Assembly (NCBI GenBank): GCA_964036195.1
Contig: OZ038457.1
Location: 12,861,147-12,925,146, forward strand
DNA length: 64,000 nt
Source: Sphaerolaimus hirsutus
Taxonomy: Eukaryota; Nematoda; Chromadorea; Monhysterida; Sphaerolaimidae
Direction of reading: 5' to 3'
The translations under genes were made by a program, and so were the position numbers. Below are positions 1 to 12,800 of the stretch, one piece after another; the first letter of the stretch is position 1, and every line of letters starts with the position of its first letter. The notes under the pieces were generated by a model. That model was not told where the DNA came from. It saw only the letters and a list, made by a program, of their open reading frames with translations, and did no database searches.

Positions 1-1179
1 TGTAGATCGGTACTTTTACTGGCACGAATCAATTTTTTTTTAATCTTGCTGTAGATCGGTACTTTTAGAAGCACACATTGGGAAAAAACTTGAAAATTAA
101 AAATTAAGCGAAAATTGGTAATTCTGAAAGTACTGATCTACATGTAGATCTGTACTTTCATTTGCACAAAGATGGAAAAAAAATTTTTTGCATTGTAGAT
201 CGTTACTTTTGAAAGCACATGGAGTTGAAAGCACATGAAACTCAAGATGAAAACTGTATTTCTGAACGTACCGCTCTGCATGTAGATCAGTACTTTTAGA
301 AGCACACTTTGGAAAAAAGTTTCATTTTTCATCCAAATGAAACTGAAACAGTATATCTGAAGATACCGATTTTTCATGTAGCTCAGTACCTTTATTTGCA
401 CAATTTTTAGATTTATTTCATCCTGAAGATCAGTATTTATAGAAGCACATTTCGGAATAAAAACACATTGAACTTCCGAGCAAATAAAAAACAATCATTT
501 CGATGTTCATGGGACAAATATTTATATAAAATTACATTTGTGCCCCCTGCAGATCAGTACTTTTTGGAGCACACATTGTTTCTACTGACATTTCCTTGAA
601 CCAATCTGTATGTAGGTATTTAGTTTAGCACATTTACAAATCACATTTTTTTTCGTTGATATGTTAAACTAAGAGCATTATTAAAAATGTATAGTTCAAA
701 ATTTAGTATGATAATATAAATTTTGAATTGCACATGTAAAATTTTTCACTAGAAGACAAGTTTATGTGAAAATCTATGTTAAAGCAGATCGTAATTATGA
801 TTTGCACATGCAAATAAATATTTTTTTTGGCAGATTTGCAAGTGCAGAGTCGATTTATGTTTATTTATTTGCATGTGCAAACCGAGTTATCAATTTTATA
901 AAAATAAATTTATTTTACATGTGCAAATAAAATTTGCGATGTGCAAGGAACATCCATTTTACACATGCAAATCAAGATTTCAATTTGCAAGGATATTGTT
1001 TTTCATGCAATTAAATATAATTTACAAGCATGTATTTTTGTTAAAATATTATTATTTATTTGTTTATTTTTTTTCATAGAATGATAACTGAATTATTTAT
1101 TTAGAAGCACACATCACAGAAAATTGCTTTAAAATTTAAACAGGTCACATTGTTTACTCTGAATGTACCTATATTTATG

Positions 1180-1539
1180 TACCATATTTCCTCAAAATTA
1201 CCCAGGGTTTTTTTTCAGACTGAGAATTTTGAGGGGGGTTAAACAAGAGGGGTATTTCGAGGGGGGGCTTATTATTTCGCCAGAAATTTTTTTAACTCCC
1301 AGTACTAATTTGTTGTTTGTACCGTACGCAGACATTGAAAAATGCAACAATAAGCACCATGTATAAGAGTCTATAGACTTACATGGTATGTAGATGGTAT
1401 GAAACAGGTGTTAACATAACACAGTCATTGTTTTTACGTCTGTTCTGCACTGCCCAAATCACACACCGTAGTTTTTGTCGTTTACTCTCAAAAGGGGGGG
1501 GGGTATTTCAAGGGGTGGGTATTTTGAAGAAATACAGTA
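1180..1539. mobile_element. MITE with TACCGTATTTCCTC-type ends (poly-G/C family)
   Basis: It starts TACCATATTTCCTC and ends with the near inverse AAATACAGTA. The interior has long G or C runs next to the ends. Related copies in this window are at 3677-4131, 4916-5330 and 11186-11519. The target duplication is unclear. Confidence 0.6.
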
Positions 1540-1557
1540 TATATATTTTTGCAAATC

Positions 1558-2060
1558 AAAATTTTGATCTGCCAAAATTTTTATTGATTAAACACATGCA
1601 GATCGAAATTTCGAATTTCAAAAAAATGTTCATACAAATTGAAATTTTGTATGCAAAAAAATCTATTTGCATATGCAAATCGAAATTTCGATTTATGCAA
1701 ATCAAAATTTCGATCTGTCAAAATATTTATTGATTTCACACATGCAAATCGAAATTATGAATTTCAAAAAAGTGTACGTACAAATTGAAATTTTGATATG
1801 CCAAAAATAATCTATTTGCATATGCAAATCGAAATTTCCATTTATGCAAATCAAAATCTCGATCTGTCAAAATATTTATTGATTTCACACATGCAAATCG
1901 AAATTATGAATTTCAAAAAAATGTACGTACAAATTGAAATTTTGATTTGCCAAAAATAATCTATTTGCATATGCAAATCGAAATTTTGATTTATGCAAAT
2001 CAAAATCTCGATTTGCAAAAAAATAATCATTTTACATATGCAAATCGAAATTTCGATTCG
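1558..2060. repeat. Tandem repeat of ATGCAAATCGAAATTT units
   Basis: An AT-rich unit of roughly 110-150 bp is repeated about four times. It contains ATGCAAAT and the self-complementary word CGAAATTTCG. It forms the core of the surrounding inverted array. The short reading frames across it are simply the repeat and are not called as genes. Confidence 0.75.
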
Positions 2061-2345
2061 CAGTACTCATTATAATGCCCATGTACACTAAATTCAAAGA
2101 GTTGTGCTTCTAAAAGTACGGATCTACATTTTGTACTTCTAAAAGTACGGATCTACATTTTGTACTTCAAAAAGTACCGATCTGCCATAAAAATGTGTTT
2201 AAAAAAACAGTGCTTTTAAAAGTACCGATGTACATGAAATGCAACAATTTGTGCTTTGATAAAGTACCGATGTACAATTTGTGCTTTTAAAAGTACTGAT
2301 CTGCATGAAAGTTTCCCAATTGTGCCTAAAGTACTGATCTACGGT

Positions 2346-2913
2346 AAATTGAGGGTATTACTATCACAAAATTTTATATAGCTAGTGTTATGTGTACAAT
2401 CAACGATTATACCCATGCATGTGGATACCCAACAATATACCCAAAATACCCATGCCCCAAATACCCATACCTGATACTCAAGTATGGGTATTGCATACTC
2501 CAAACATTCAATTGCGATTATCTCAAAATCGATTTTCCGTAGATCGGTACTTTTAGAAGCACACCCTTCATATGCACCTGGTGTTAGCTACACTAAACAC
2601 CCTGTATTTTTTGCTATTAGTCCCAATACCCAATAATGTTAAAACTCAAACATAATTTTTTTCACGAATTTTCTAAACCCAAAACTTAACACTCGTTGGA
2701 TTCGAAAATGTTGAATTTGGAAACCCTAGTTGCGAAGCCACACACACACACACACAGAAACTTTCAGTTATTTTTTCACGACACCAATCGATCTTGGTGA
2801 AATTGCGACTTTTTTATTTTGGGTTAACATTACACATTTTCGACATGTACACAGATAATAAGTACACTGATTGAAGTTCCCCGATCTTCGAATTTCTTGC
2901 TTGCCGTCTTTAG
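2346..2913. other. No gene; simple repeats
   Basis: The stretch holds an irregular ATACCCA-type array at about 2410-2500, one isolated GTAGATCGGTACTTTT word near 2538, and a short CA repeat at about 2741-2755. I see no reading frame with protein-like character. Confidence 0.6.
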
Positions 2914-3217
2914 TAACGATGGCAAAAAAAGATTCGAAAATTCGAAAACATTTTCGAATTTTCGAATTTTTACGGAATTTTCGAATTTTTATTTCGCCCC
3001 TCGAAAAAACACTTAAAAATCGATTTATTTTTCAAAAAATTCGAAAATTCGAAAATTCGAAAATAGTTTTCGAATTTTTCAGTCAATTCAAGGCAAGAAA
3101 ACGCACTTTTAAGTTCAACGTGCTATATAAATCGACAATTGATACACGGGGCGTATGAAAAAGCGAATCGTAACAAAAAAAACCGTTGAAATGTCATCTG
3201 CGGTGGAAGAGGCGGAC

Positions 3218-4886
3218 TAGTGATGTAAAAGCGCCATGGCGCTGGCGCCTGGCGCTAGCGCCAAACCAAAAAGCACCATGGCGCTTTTGGCGCTTGGTGC
3301 CTTTTTGCCGTGGCGCCATTGGCGCTTGGCGCCAAGACCTCCAAAAGCGCCATGGCGCTTTTGGCGCTTGGCGCTATAATGCCGTGGCGCCATTGGCGCT
3401 TGGCGCTCACAGTTTAAAAAGCGCCAAAAAAGCGCCATACCATCTGTGTACGTTTTCGATAGGGGGCATCAAAAATGCCATCAAAATATGAGATGATTGT
3501 TTTTTTGTTCCATCCGATTCTTTCATCACCTAACAATTGTGGTTCACACATCCAAATTTCATTGATATAAATATAATTAGCACAACTTCACTTGCTTCAC
3601 TAAGCTACTGAAACTTTCTGCTTCAGAAAAAAAAACTACCTATATAGCATGCTGAATGTACACTTTACAATCTACCTACCGTATTTCCTCGAAATACCCC
3701 CCCCCCCTTGAAATACCCCCCCCCTCGTTTGACCCCCCCCCTCTCGAGACCACTATGAAACAATCACCCCCCCCCTCGAAATACCCCCCCCCCAAATTGA
3801 GTGTAAAGGGAACGTACATGACAATAACTGTAGTTTGTGTTCAGTGTACTGCAGAACACACGTTAAAACAATGTCGGTGTCACGTTAGAACAGTGTACAT
3901 ACCATCTACATACTAATATTAGTCTACAGAACCTTATAAATGGCGGTTTTTGTTGCATTTTTCGACGTCTGCGTACGTTTCAGACGACAATTTCATACTT
4001 GGTTTTCAAAAATTTTCTTGTGAAACAATAACCCCCCCCCCCTCGAAATACCCCCCCCTCGTTTAACCCCCCCCTCTCGGGACCACTATGAAACAATCAC
4101 CCCCCGGGGGGTATTTCGAGGAAATACGGTAACTATCATCTCACATTTATTTTTCAGACAATCCGTTGAATAACACCGACTGAATAGCTCCCTTGTTGAC
4201 CACGTGATAAAAAATACCCCCCTTGAATAACTCCCCCATCTGGGTATTTGATATGTACATACATACCTATATCCATCAATGATTTAAATTCCGATGAAAA
4301 CAAATTTTTGCATGGATACCTAGTTTTTGTTGTCGTTGAACTATCAAATACCCGGATTACATGAGTTTAGGGAATGCATTCATACAATGAAGAACGTGCA
4401 AGTTCCGAGGGGAAAAACTCCCCCTAGAATAACACCCTCTTGATTACCTCCCTCAAAAACTTCTAACGAAATAATTACTCCCCTAGGGTCTTATTTGAGG
4501 ATTTACTATATGGTACTTGCATTCACTGCGAGTAAATGTTTTGCACAAATTTTCAGGCAGCTTCATTCGTAAAGTAAATGAACAGCTTTGTGTATTTGGC
4601 ATCCAGTTCAATTCATATACAACGTACCATGTAACTTTCGATATTGATGTACATGGCTAATTAGAAATCAACCAATATGTTTTTGGCGCTGGCGCTATTG
4701 GCGCTTGGCGCCATAGTCCTCTGGCGCCATTGGCGCTTGGCGCTACGGTCTGGAAAAGCGCCATGGCGCTTTTGGCGCTTGGCGCTAAAATCGTCTGGCG
4801 CCATTGGCGCTTGGCGCCGCAATGGGAAAAGCGCCATGGCGCTTTTGGCGCTTGGCGCCAAAACTCTGGCGCTTTTTACATCACTA
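3218..4886. mobile_element. hAT-like element with GCGCC-word arms, nested
   Basis: The ends are TAGTGATGTAAAAGCGCC and the inverse ending ACATCACTA, with a perfect 8-bp duplication AGGCGGAC (3210-3217 and 4887-4894). Both arms, of about 215 bp, are arrays of GCGCCATGGCGC and GGCGCTTTTGGCGC words. The middle contains another MITE. Arg/Ala/Trp-rich reading frames on both strands are by-products of the GCGCC word and are not genes. Confidence 0.88.
3677..4131. mobile_element. MITE with TACCGTATTTCCTCG ends and C-runs
   Basis: It begins TACCGTATTTCCTCGAAATA and ends with the inverse TATTTCGAGGAAATACGGTA. The interior has many runs of seven or more C, often after CTCGAAATA. It lies inside the GCGCC-armed element, so it inserted later. 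The target duplication cannot be decided by eye. Confidence 0.8.
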
Positions 4887-4915
4887 AGGCGGACATCGAC
4901 ACATCCGTTTTTTTA

Positions 4916-5330
4916 TACCGAGTTTCCTCGAAATATTCCCCCTCGAAATACCCCCCTCAAAATTTACACTATGAATTTATAAACCCCCCTCGAAATACCC
5001 CCCTCCCCAATTTGGTGTATAGAGAACAGAATGTGGTTTGTGATCTTGGAAACACAGAACACATGCCAAAAACACTGACTGTGTTGTGTAACAACAGGTG
5101 TGTGTGTGTTAGTCTATAGAGTCTTATAAATGGCAGTTTTCATTGCATTTTTTGACATTTGTGTTACTTACAAACAACAATTTAGTACTGGGATTTTGAA
5201 AATTTTCTGGCAAAATAATAACCCCCCTCCAAATACCCACCCTCGTTTAACCCCCCCCCCCAAGTTTCCACTCTGAAAAAAAACCAGGGGGGGGCAGCCA
5301 GCAGGGGGCTGAATTCAAGGAAATGCGGTA
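4916..5330. mobile_element. Diverged copy of the poly-C MITE family
   Basis: It starts TACCGAGTTTCCTCGAAATA and ends AAGGAAATGCGGTA. The interior holds CCCCC runs and the same internal sequence as the copy at 3677-4131. It sits in the outer ATTCGAAA-armed element. Confidence 0.7.
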
Positions 5331-5906
5331 TTTGATACCAATTTTTTTATGCCGATATTTTATTTGATGCCAATTTTTCTATTGTTCTTTTTATTCCCTT
5401 CGCTGTGTTGGTGAATGTGTGAATAAAATGAAGAAGCAGCACACTGGTTTGCATAACTCCTTCCACCATTTTAATGCTAAATTATGGTAAAAACAAGGTT
5501 ATAAAAACTGAGCAGAACATGAAGACAGTCCAAATTCTGTGTTTTAAGATTAAGATTCAATATTTTGCTAAAAAGATTCGAAAATTATTTGAAAAAATTC
5601 GAAAACTAGCCAAAAAGATTCGAAAATTGCCAAAAAAAGATTCAAAAATTCGAAATTCGAAAATTAAATTCGAAATTCGAAAATTATTTTGAAGAAAAAT
5701 TCGAAAATTCATTTCTGAAAAAACACTTAAAAATTTAAATACTTTTTTTTCGACTGTTTGCCATCGTTAGTCTTTAGTAAGAGCGCTTCATCCAGTTCAG
5801 ACCACAATATACGTAGCTCGTGCACCAGAGCATTAAGTCATCGCAGACGCCCCATGCGTAAATACTGTTGTTCTGCACAGACGGCATGAGCGATGAACGT
5901 TGCCTC

Positions 5907-6134
5907 TAGTGATGGAAAAGCGCCATGGCGCTTTTCCGAACCCCAGCGCCAAGCAAAATGCCGCCAAGCGCCAGCTCCAGACGTTTTGTTCGAGGCGCCA
6001 TACAAAGATAGCGCCAAGCGCCAAAGCGCCATGGCGCTTTTCGTGTTTGGCGCCACAGCAAAATAGCGCAAGGGGCGAAAGCGCCATTGCGCTTTTTCCT
6101 TCGGCGCCAGCGCTGTGCTGCATTTCCATCACTA
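5907..6134. mobile_element. Short hAT-like MITE with GCGCC-word arms (228 bp)
   Basis: The ends are TAGTGATGGAAAAGCGCC and TTTCCATCACTA. The flanks are GTTGCCTC (5899-5906) and GTTGCGTC (6135-6142), an 8-bp duplication with one mismatch. It shares ends and arm word with 3218-4886 but has no long middle. Confidence 0.85.
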
Positions 6135-6142
6135 GTTGCGTC

Positions 6143-8363
6143 ACAGAGATAGTCCACAGACAGAAAAAAATATAAATATACAACTGGACGGACACAACGT
6201 TATACAATGAATGCTACCATATTTTGGATGAATAAAATTACGTGAAAAATTTTGCAGCAAATTCACTCAAAGTGGGAACAATGTGATCTGTTTTTTTCTT
6301 CTAATTTCATGGGAGAAATTTCTATTTCTGTTCATTTATTCAGATAGGATATGGTAGATTTCATTGTAAGGTGCGCCGTCCGAGACCTCATGCATATTCA
6401 ACTTTTTAGACTGGTGTGGTTGTCAACTTTACAGACTGACTTGATGAATGTGGCTTGACTTTTATTGACGGTTGACGGTACTTTTGGAAAAGAGTCATGG
6501 CACTGGTGCTTTTAATAAAAATGATGCCAGATGACTGCAAGCATTTTGCCATCTACCAGATAATTGCTTCCCACGTTCCTTATTTCAACATTCGCTAATT
6601 CTTTATTTGAACACTTCTAGACTTTTTCTCAAGATATATAACAGTCTTGTCCCTTTAAGTTGTTCGCCTTCACGCCGTTGAGCCAATAAAATGTGGAACA
6701 GACCAACCGGTTTCAGTACATAAGTATAAATACTCGGTGGACGTCACACTTTTAGAAACCAACCATAACCCATCTGAATAATGAACCAAATTTTTTTAGT
6801 TCTTTTATCATAATATTTCGTTTTTACTATGAAAGAATTAACTATGAAATCTATCACAAGATTGTATTCATTAAATTATGGTAGGATTCTGCACATACTT
6901 TGCGGTCCGCCGAGTATACTGGGGCTACTTTTTTGTAACGTGTTCATTGCAATGCTTCATGGACATTACTTCATCACCAGAATTTCCATCACTTAAAGTG
7001 CAAAATTTCAAAGTTATCTAATGTGCAAGGTCACAATGTCTTTTACGTGCAAAGTGCTTTTTAAATGTGGTGCAGTGGAGTGCAATGCAATGAAGTAGCA
7101 CAACACTTTCCATCTTACATCTTATGTTGATGCATGTCCTCCCACGTGGACTGGAGCTTCATTGGAGCTTGAGCTGTAAACTTGGGATTTCCCAGTCCAG
7201 TCCCCACTTTTCAAGAAGCCTTGGTAATTGGAACTGTAACAAAATAACCAAGCGTTATCATCAATATAACAAAACTTGATGCTTTTTCCACTTTTTTAGG
7301 TTTCTTCACAAAAACGAGACATACATACACAAACTGTTTATAAATATTTAAATATGTATCACAAAAGCTACATGGAGCAAATTCACTGCCCAGGATGTTG
7401 CTTTTTCCTTCAGAGCCTTTCCAGCTGGCAATTGTAGTCATTTCCTGCCCGCATATAGTCATTTCCTACCAAGCACTATTCATCCCCAGATCAAGGCTTC
7501 TCGGCTCAATTTATTTATTTTCTATGTAGGCAAGGTACATATTTACCGACTTTTTTCTAGCAGAGAAAACAATGAAACAACTTGAGCCTCTAACATATTT
7601 TCAAGTAAAAATCAAGCAGGATCCCAGACCCTACCACGATCCCCTGTCCCGATCCAAGTACTGTTTGAATCCTACTTTGTTTGAATAACAGTTCCCCAGT
7701 CAAAAGCTTAGTGAGTTGAGCCTAAATGCGAGCGGAGTTTTGTGGCGATTACAAATCGACGTAAAATTTGACCCGGCATAAAATTAATTACAAGTGAATG
7801 GATAAAGATACGAAATTGCTACAGCAATCAAAGAAAGCGTAGATGTTTCATGTGTTTCATAGCTTATGGATTTATTTTGATTGTACTAGGAATTATGAAT
7901 TTTGGCACAATTTTATTCAATTAGGTATATTTCGTAATTTTATCTCGCCGTGTTTACTGGCAAAAATCATAGACAACCATTTCAAACGCGTTATTTTCAC
8001 GTGTTGCATTGCCGCCGACCGGAACCCGCGATTATAAATTACAAAAACAGCTGCTCCTCTTTTCCAGCGTTGTAAAACGAACGGAACTTTTTTAAAGTAT
8101 AAGTTAACCTAAAGTATTTTAAATTTAGTAACCCCCTCCCCCAGTACAGAAAACAGATTCAATTTTTTATACTAGAACTAAACGTAAAAGTACTTTTCCG
8201 GGGAAAACGTAAAATATGTATTTTCAAATTTTTATAATCACGTAAATTTAGTGATTTTTATGTTTCAAAAATACAACACAAATGTTTCTGACCACTTTTC
8301 AATATGTCCACTAAATGTACAAAAAGTACACGATTTTGTTCCAAAAAATATATAGGTATAGCA
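6143..8363. other. No recognisable gene
   Basis: This is AT-rich DNA with short reading frames only (for example 7211-7462 on the minus strand and 7843-8037 on the plus strand). None has domain features, codon bias or consistent splice sites. I see nothing I can support. Confidence 0.5.
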
Positions 8364-8687
8364 TAGGGTGTCAAAAAAATTTTTTACGGAAAACGGAAAA
8401 CGGAAAGGGAAAAAATTTTGAGTTTACGGAAAACGGAAAGGTAAAAAAAAATTATCAGCCAGAAAACGGAAAATGGAAAGGTAAAAAAATTTCACTCAGC
8501 GGAAAACGGAAAACGGAAAGGTAAATAAAAATTATCGGCCGGAAAACGGAAAGGTAAAAAATTTTAAGCTGCCGGAAAATGGAAAACGGAAAGGTAAAAA
8601 AATTTCAGCTGCCGGAAAACGGAAAGCGGAAAGGTAAAAAAATTTCCTGTGGAAAAGCGGAAACGGAAACGGAAATTTGACACCCTA
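8364..8687. mobile_element. hAT-like MITE with GGAAAACGGAAA arms
   Basis: It begins TAGGGTGTCAAA and ends TTTGACACCCTA, between GTATAGCA (8356-8363) and GTAGAGCA (8688-8695), an 8-bp duplication with one mismatch. The interior is an array of GGAAAACGGAAAGGTAAAA units separated by T/A tracts. A decayed relative lies near 61384-61460. Confidence 0.82.
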
Positions 8688-9088
8688 GTAGAGCACCAGC
8701 GTTGAAAAATAAATTTTCTGTAATCAGATAGGTAAATACTTTTTGAGTAGAATACACTTTCTGTACATGTATACTTTTCAAAAGTATGCATACAGGTGAG
8801 TACCGGTACTTTAAAAAATATACCTATGCTAGTGTATTTACCCAGTGCTCGAGTATATGTATTTTTCAAGTAAAAGTAAATACGTTTCCGCAACTGTGGC
8901 CCGTTCTTTCTTAGGGAATTTTACCAAGCACAACCAAACACACGGCGCGCGTATCTCTACCCATCCTCTTTTCACGTTGACAATCGGATTTTAAAGATCT
9001 ACTTCTGTTTCAAACTTCACCTTTCTCTGAAATTTCTCACAAATTTGTGCGAACAAGTACCCCTGCAACGTAGATATTTACATATTAC

Positions 9089-9548
9089 TAGTGATGGAAT
9101 GGCGCCATTTCAGGGCGCCGCGCCAAGCGCCATTAGCGCCTGTCGCGCAATTAAAATGGCGCCACAATGGCGCCAACATGATTTCATGGACCACGGACCA
9201 CGGTGGGTTTTGTAAAAACGATTAAAATGTAATATCTTACATTTTTAATAGGTACATGAAAATGCTTGATTCAGGGGTATTTTTGCTGCCTGTCTTGTTA
9301 TTATTGAATACAGCATGAATGTAAAGGGAGTTAGTAAACAGTCAAATATGTTCACTGTCATTCATGCGAATTAAATAGGATATAAAGCATTTCTCACCTT
9401 TTTCTCTGGCGCCTTTGGCGCCCTCGCCATATTTCTTGGATGACGCCCTCTTTCCGTGATGTTTTTTGTTGCCTGGCGCCCTGTTTCCGAATGGCGCCAT
9501 GGCGCTATTGTCGTCTGGCGCGCTCTTTCTGGTGCTTTTCCATCACTA
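9089..9548. mobile_element. Decayed hAT-like MITE of the TAGTGATGG/GCGCC family
   Basis: It starts TAGTGATGGAATGGCGCC and ends TTTTCCATCACTA, flanked by CATATTAC and CATAACAC (two mismatches in 8). The arms hold worn GGCGCC words, so it appears older than its relatives at 3218 and 5907. Confidence 0.7.
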
Positions 9549-9892
9549 CATAACACCAGGAAAACGCACATTGCTTTCATTTGACCCTATCTCTCTGTGC
9601 AATCTTTCAGACAGACACCGATAACAATCTGTATGCATGTAGACGTCGATTGAGCATAGAAAAACGTCGTGTTAATTCGTCAAAAACATGAGAACAGAAA
9701 AAGCAGCCGAACAACATGCGTGACACCATACGCGCGTAAGTTTTTGGCAAAGACAGAAGCATGTATTTTGGTCGCCGCTAGCAAAGCATAATGTTATGTC
9801 ATGAAAACTATATTCCTAAACGAAACTATTTTCGGCCGGACGACAGTTTGAGCTGGATCAACCACTGTAGTTGTTTTACTTCTGTGATTATT

Positions 9893-12800
9893 ATGCTGGC
9901 CACCTACGCTACTGGTGCAGCGGGTAGCAGCTGGGCCGACGGCCACGCTCAAAGGTGCGCTGGCGCCTTATCACATTCAGTTTTTTTTGTGGGGTGTCGA
10001 TTTTGGTGTACAAGTTAATGGTTATTTTTTCTTCAAATTTTGTTTTGCGCTTGGCATTGTTTGTATTTATCAAACCTGTATCTGTTGTGAGTGAAGTGAC
10101 AAATGCTAATAAAGGTTTTAAGTTCGCAGCAAGCTTTTGAAAAGCGTTTGAGGTCTTGTCAGTTGACAGCCGATTTTCAAATTCCAGTAAATAGGTATAA
10201 ATATATTAAGCTACGATTACAGCTCGATGTAAAACACAAACGTAAAATTCCACTGCAAAATTGAGAGAACATTATGATACAGTTCTCCAACTTGACAATA
10301 TGTTAATACATGGCACATGGACAATACATGGACGATATGTTAAACAATACATTATTTGTGTCCAAAATAGTGTAAACAAACAGTCACAGCTAGAGAAAAT
10401 TCAATAAAAACAATTTTACTGAAAATTTTATGCCAGGTGAAAAAAAAACAATTTGTCAGTCAAAATCAATCAGTCAGGTGATTGCATGCAATGGCATTAC
10501 GTAAAATTGATTTTTTCTTCACCTGTTATTAAATTATCAGGTATGCAAAACCGTTATAATTAAATTTTCAGTTTTAACTGTATCATAATCCTGTAAAATC
10601 TATATCATAGTCCACCTTATGTAATCGATTTTGCACCGGAATTTTACGTTTGAATAGTACATCGCAGCTCAAAAAACACGTCTGCAACCACAAGTGTAAC
10701 ACAACATCAGCACCACAACAAACACTCACACTTTCACCACAACAACTCCCAATAGCACATTGCCTTCGAAGCCAATCTCAACGACACCAACGCAGGTACT
10801 ACTCGGAGCAGTCGGCGCTGGCCTTCCAAGCGGACTGCCCCGAGCCGTGGCAGGACGGCAGGGACGATGAACATTATTGGCACTGGGAGGAAGCTCTCTT
10901 CACTGCGACCTTGGCTAAGAGGTATTCTTTCATGTGTGCGATGGTGTCGACAGCTTCGGAAATATTGTGAACTTATGACGCTTCAATACAACAAATATTA
11001 GCAACAGCAAGGACAAATTGTGTAAATAATCAGATCTATACGCAAAAATGAGTTAAATGTCATGATTGAAACAAAACTAAAAATACTCTGCTGTCCAAAT
11101 TCAATAACCGCAACACAGTCAAAGTAGTTTTTAAATTTGTACTAGTTAGGTATACAAAAACCCATGCCAAAAACAAAATTCAACTTACCGTATTACCTCG
11201 AATTACCGCCCCCTCGACATACCCCCCTAAAATTGAATGTAAAGAGAACGTACATGACAAATACCACAGTTTGTGATCTGTACAATGCAGAGTACTCGTT
11301 AAAACCGATGATTGAGTGACGTTAGGGAAGGGTTTATGTGTATATACAGTCATATATGGACTATAAACACATGTACATCTAAGTAATTGTTTGTTTTTTA
11401 TACGTCTGAGTATGGGGAATTTCCAAAAATTTCTGGCGAAATAATAGACCTCCCCTCAAATTTTGTTGGCGAAATTTTAGACCCCCAACCCCCTGGGGGT
11501 ATTTCGAGCTAAGACGGTATTTTCAATTTCAAATGTCAAATTTATCTCAATTTAAAACACCCTTACTTTATACGTGACAAGAAAAACAACATTAAATACC
11601 AAATCAATATCGCACAGACTAGATCTCGAGCCAGCCCTGGGCGACGCAGAAAGGGAACACATTGACGCGCCGGACAGCAGTGGACTGACCAGCAGACAAG
11701 CGCCCAAACACATTCCAAATGAGTACGCGAGTGATCATGACCAAACGGCTACCACGGCGTATTCGTTGAGCAAGATGAGCAGCATCGCCAGCTGGGACAG
11801 GCCGGACTTCTGCCTGGGTCGGAAGAACGCCTCGAACGCTTACACGCAGCTCAGAACTATAGCAGAGGAGCAAGACAAAGCAACCAGGTAATTAGTGTCG
11901 GAACACTCTTTTCGCTCTGAACATCAGGGGCCAATTCCGCAAAACGAGAAATGAAAAGTGAAGTGGAAAGAGAGGTGAAAAGTGAAAACAATAACAAGGT
12001 AGATTCTGAGTTAGAAAACATTGTTTCTGATGACGCTTACGACGATTTAGTGGGACACGTGCCGATTTTTCGCTTGCGTCAGAACCTTGTAATTGAAAAT
12101 ATGACCCTATTCTTTTCACTTCACCTTTCACTTCCCATTTCACTTCACTTTTCACTTCTCCTTTTCGGCGGAATTGGCACCAGTACTAGGTCAATGCCTG
12201 GTCTACCGGCTACACTTGCGCATGATAACTGAAGCATTCTAAATGAGCAAAACCACGCAGACGGACGTGTTACGACAGCTCAACACGGCGCCGGGTGCTG
12301 TGCTCCGTCGCGCACAGCGACAGCGCGCTCCAGGACGCCATCCTGTCCAGGTAAGAGGGCCGCGACAACTGACTTAAATACGTTCGTAGTCGCGTTAGAA
12401 GCACAGCAGCGCGCATAAATAATACGCTTTTTACGCGCAATTTTTAGCTGGAAGCAAGGACGTACGCAGGGGGGGGGGGGGCGGGGGGGGGGGCGGCCGC
12501 CCCCCCCCCTTCCCTGGTCGAACCTAAGATATGCCCCAGAATGGCACTTTTGTAAACCAATTTGGTATGAACACCGCAAAAATTTTGCGCGCAACTCCCC
12601 CCACCCCATATTCATTTTTAGGTTTCAGAGGTAAAAAGCCATAACAATCTAAAAAAACGGTGTTTCATACAATTTTTTGGTATAAATAGGTACCTGAACT
12701 GATGGCGTTGGCCCTAGCGCCAACACCAATGGCGCCACGGCGTGGCGCCTACAATGGCGCCATTTCCCTACTACGTAGGTCAAATTTTAGGGGGGGCCCC

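Larger units (their letters stand above)
1..2345. repeat. Inverted array of a GTAGATC-GTACTTTT word
   Basis: Positions 1-600 carry several direct copies of a word close to GTAGATCGGTACTTTTAGAA followed by GCACA. Positions 2100-2345 carry the reverse complement of the same word several times. Between them lies AT-rich DNA with its own tandem repeats. This direct-then-inverted layout of subterminal motifs is typical of a DNA transposon or fold-back element. The left end lies outside the window, so no target duplication can be tested. One more isolated copy of the word sits near 2538. No coding potential was found inside. Confidence 0.7.
2914..5769. mobile_element. hAT-like element with ATTCGAAA arms, host of nested elements
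   Basis: The ends are TAACGATGGCAAA and its inverse TTTGCCATCGTTA. They are flanked by a perfect 8-bp duplication GTCTTTAG (2906-2913 and 5770-5777). Both arms are made of the iterated word ATTCGAAA. The 2.86-kb length is mostly due to elements that landed inside it (3218-4886 and 4916-5330). An 8-bp duplication with short inverted ends is the hAT signature. No transposase is present. Confidence 0.85.

Noticed and set aside
3186..3491. Open frames on both strands rich in Ala, Arg, Trp and Lys (also at 4661-5119, 5833-6207, 9371-9580)
   Set aside because: They follow the GCGCC arm word of the MITEs exactly and end with it; they are not conserved proteins.
7211..7462. 83-codon minus-strand frame
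   Set aside because: No features, no splice context, average AT-rich composition.
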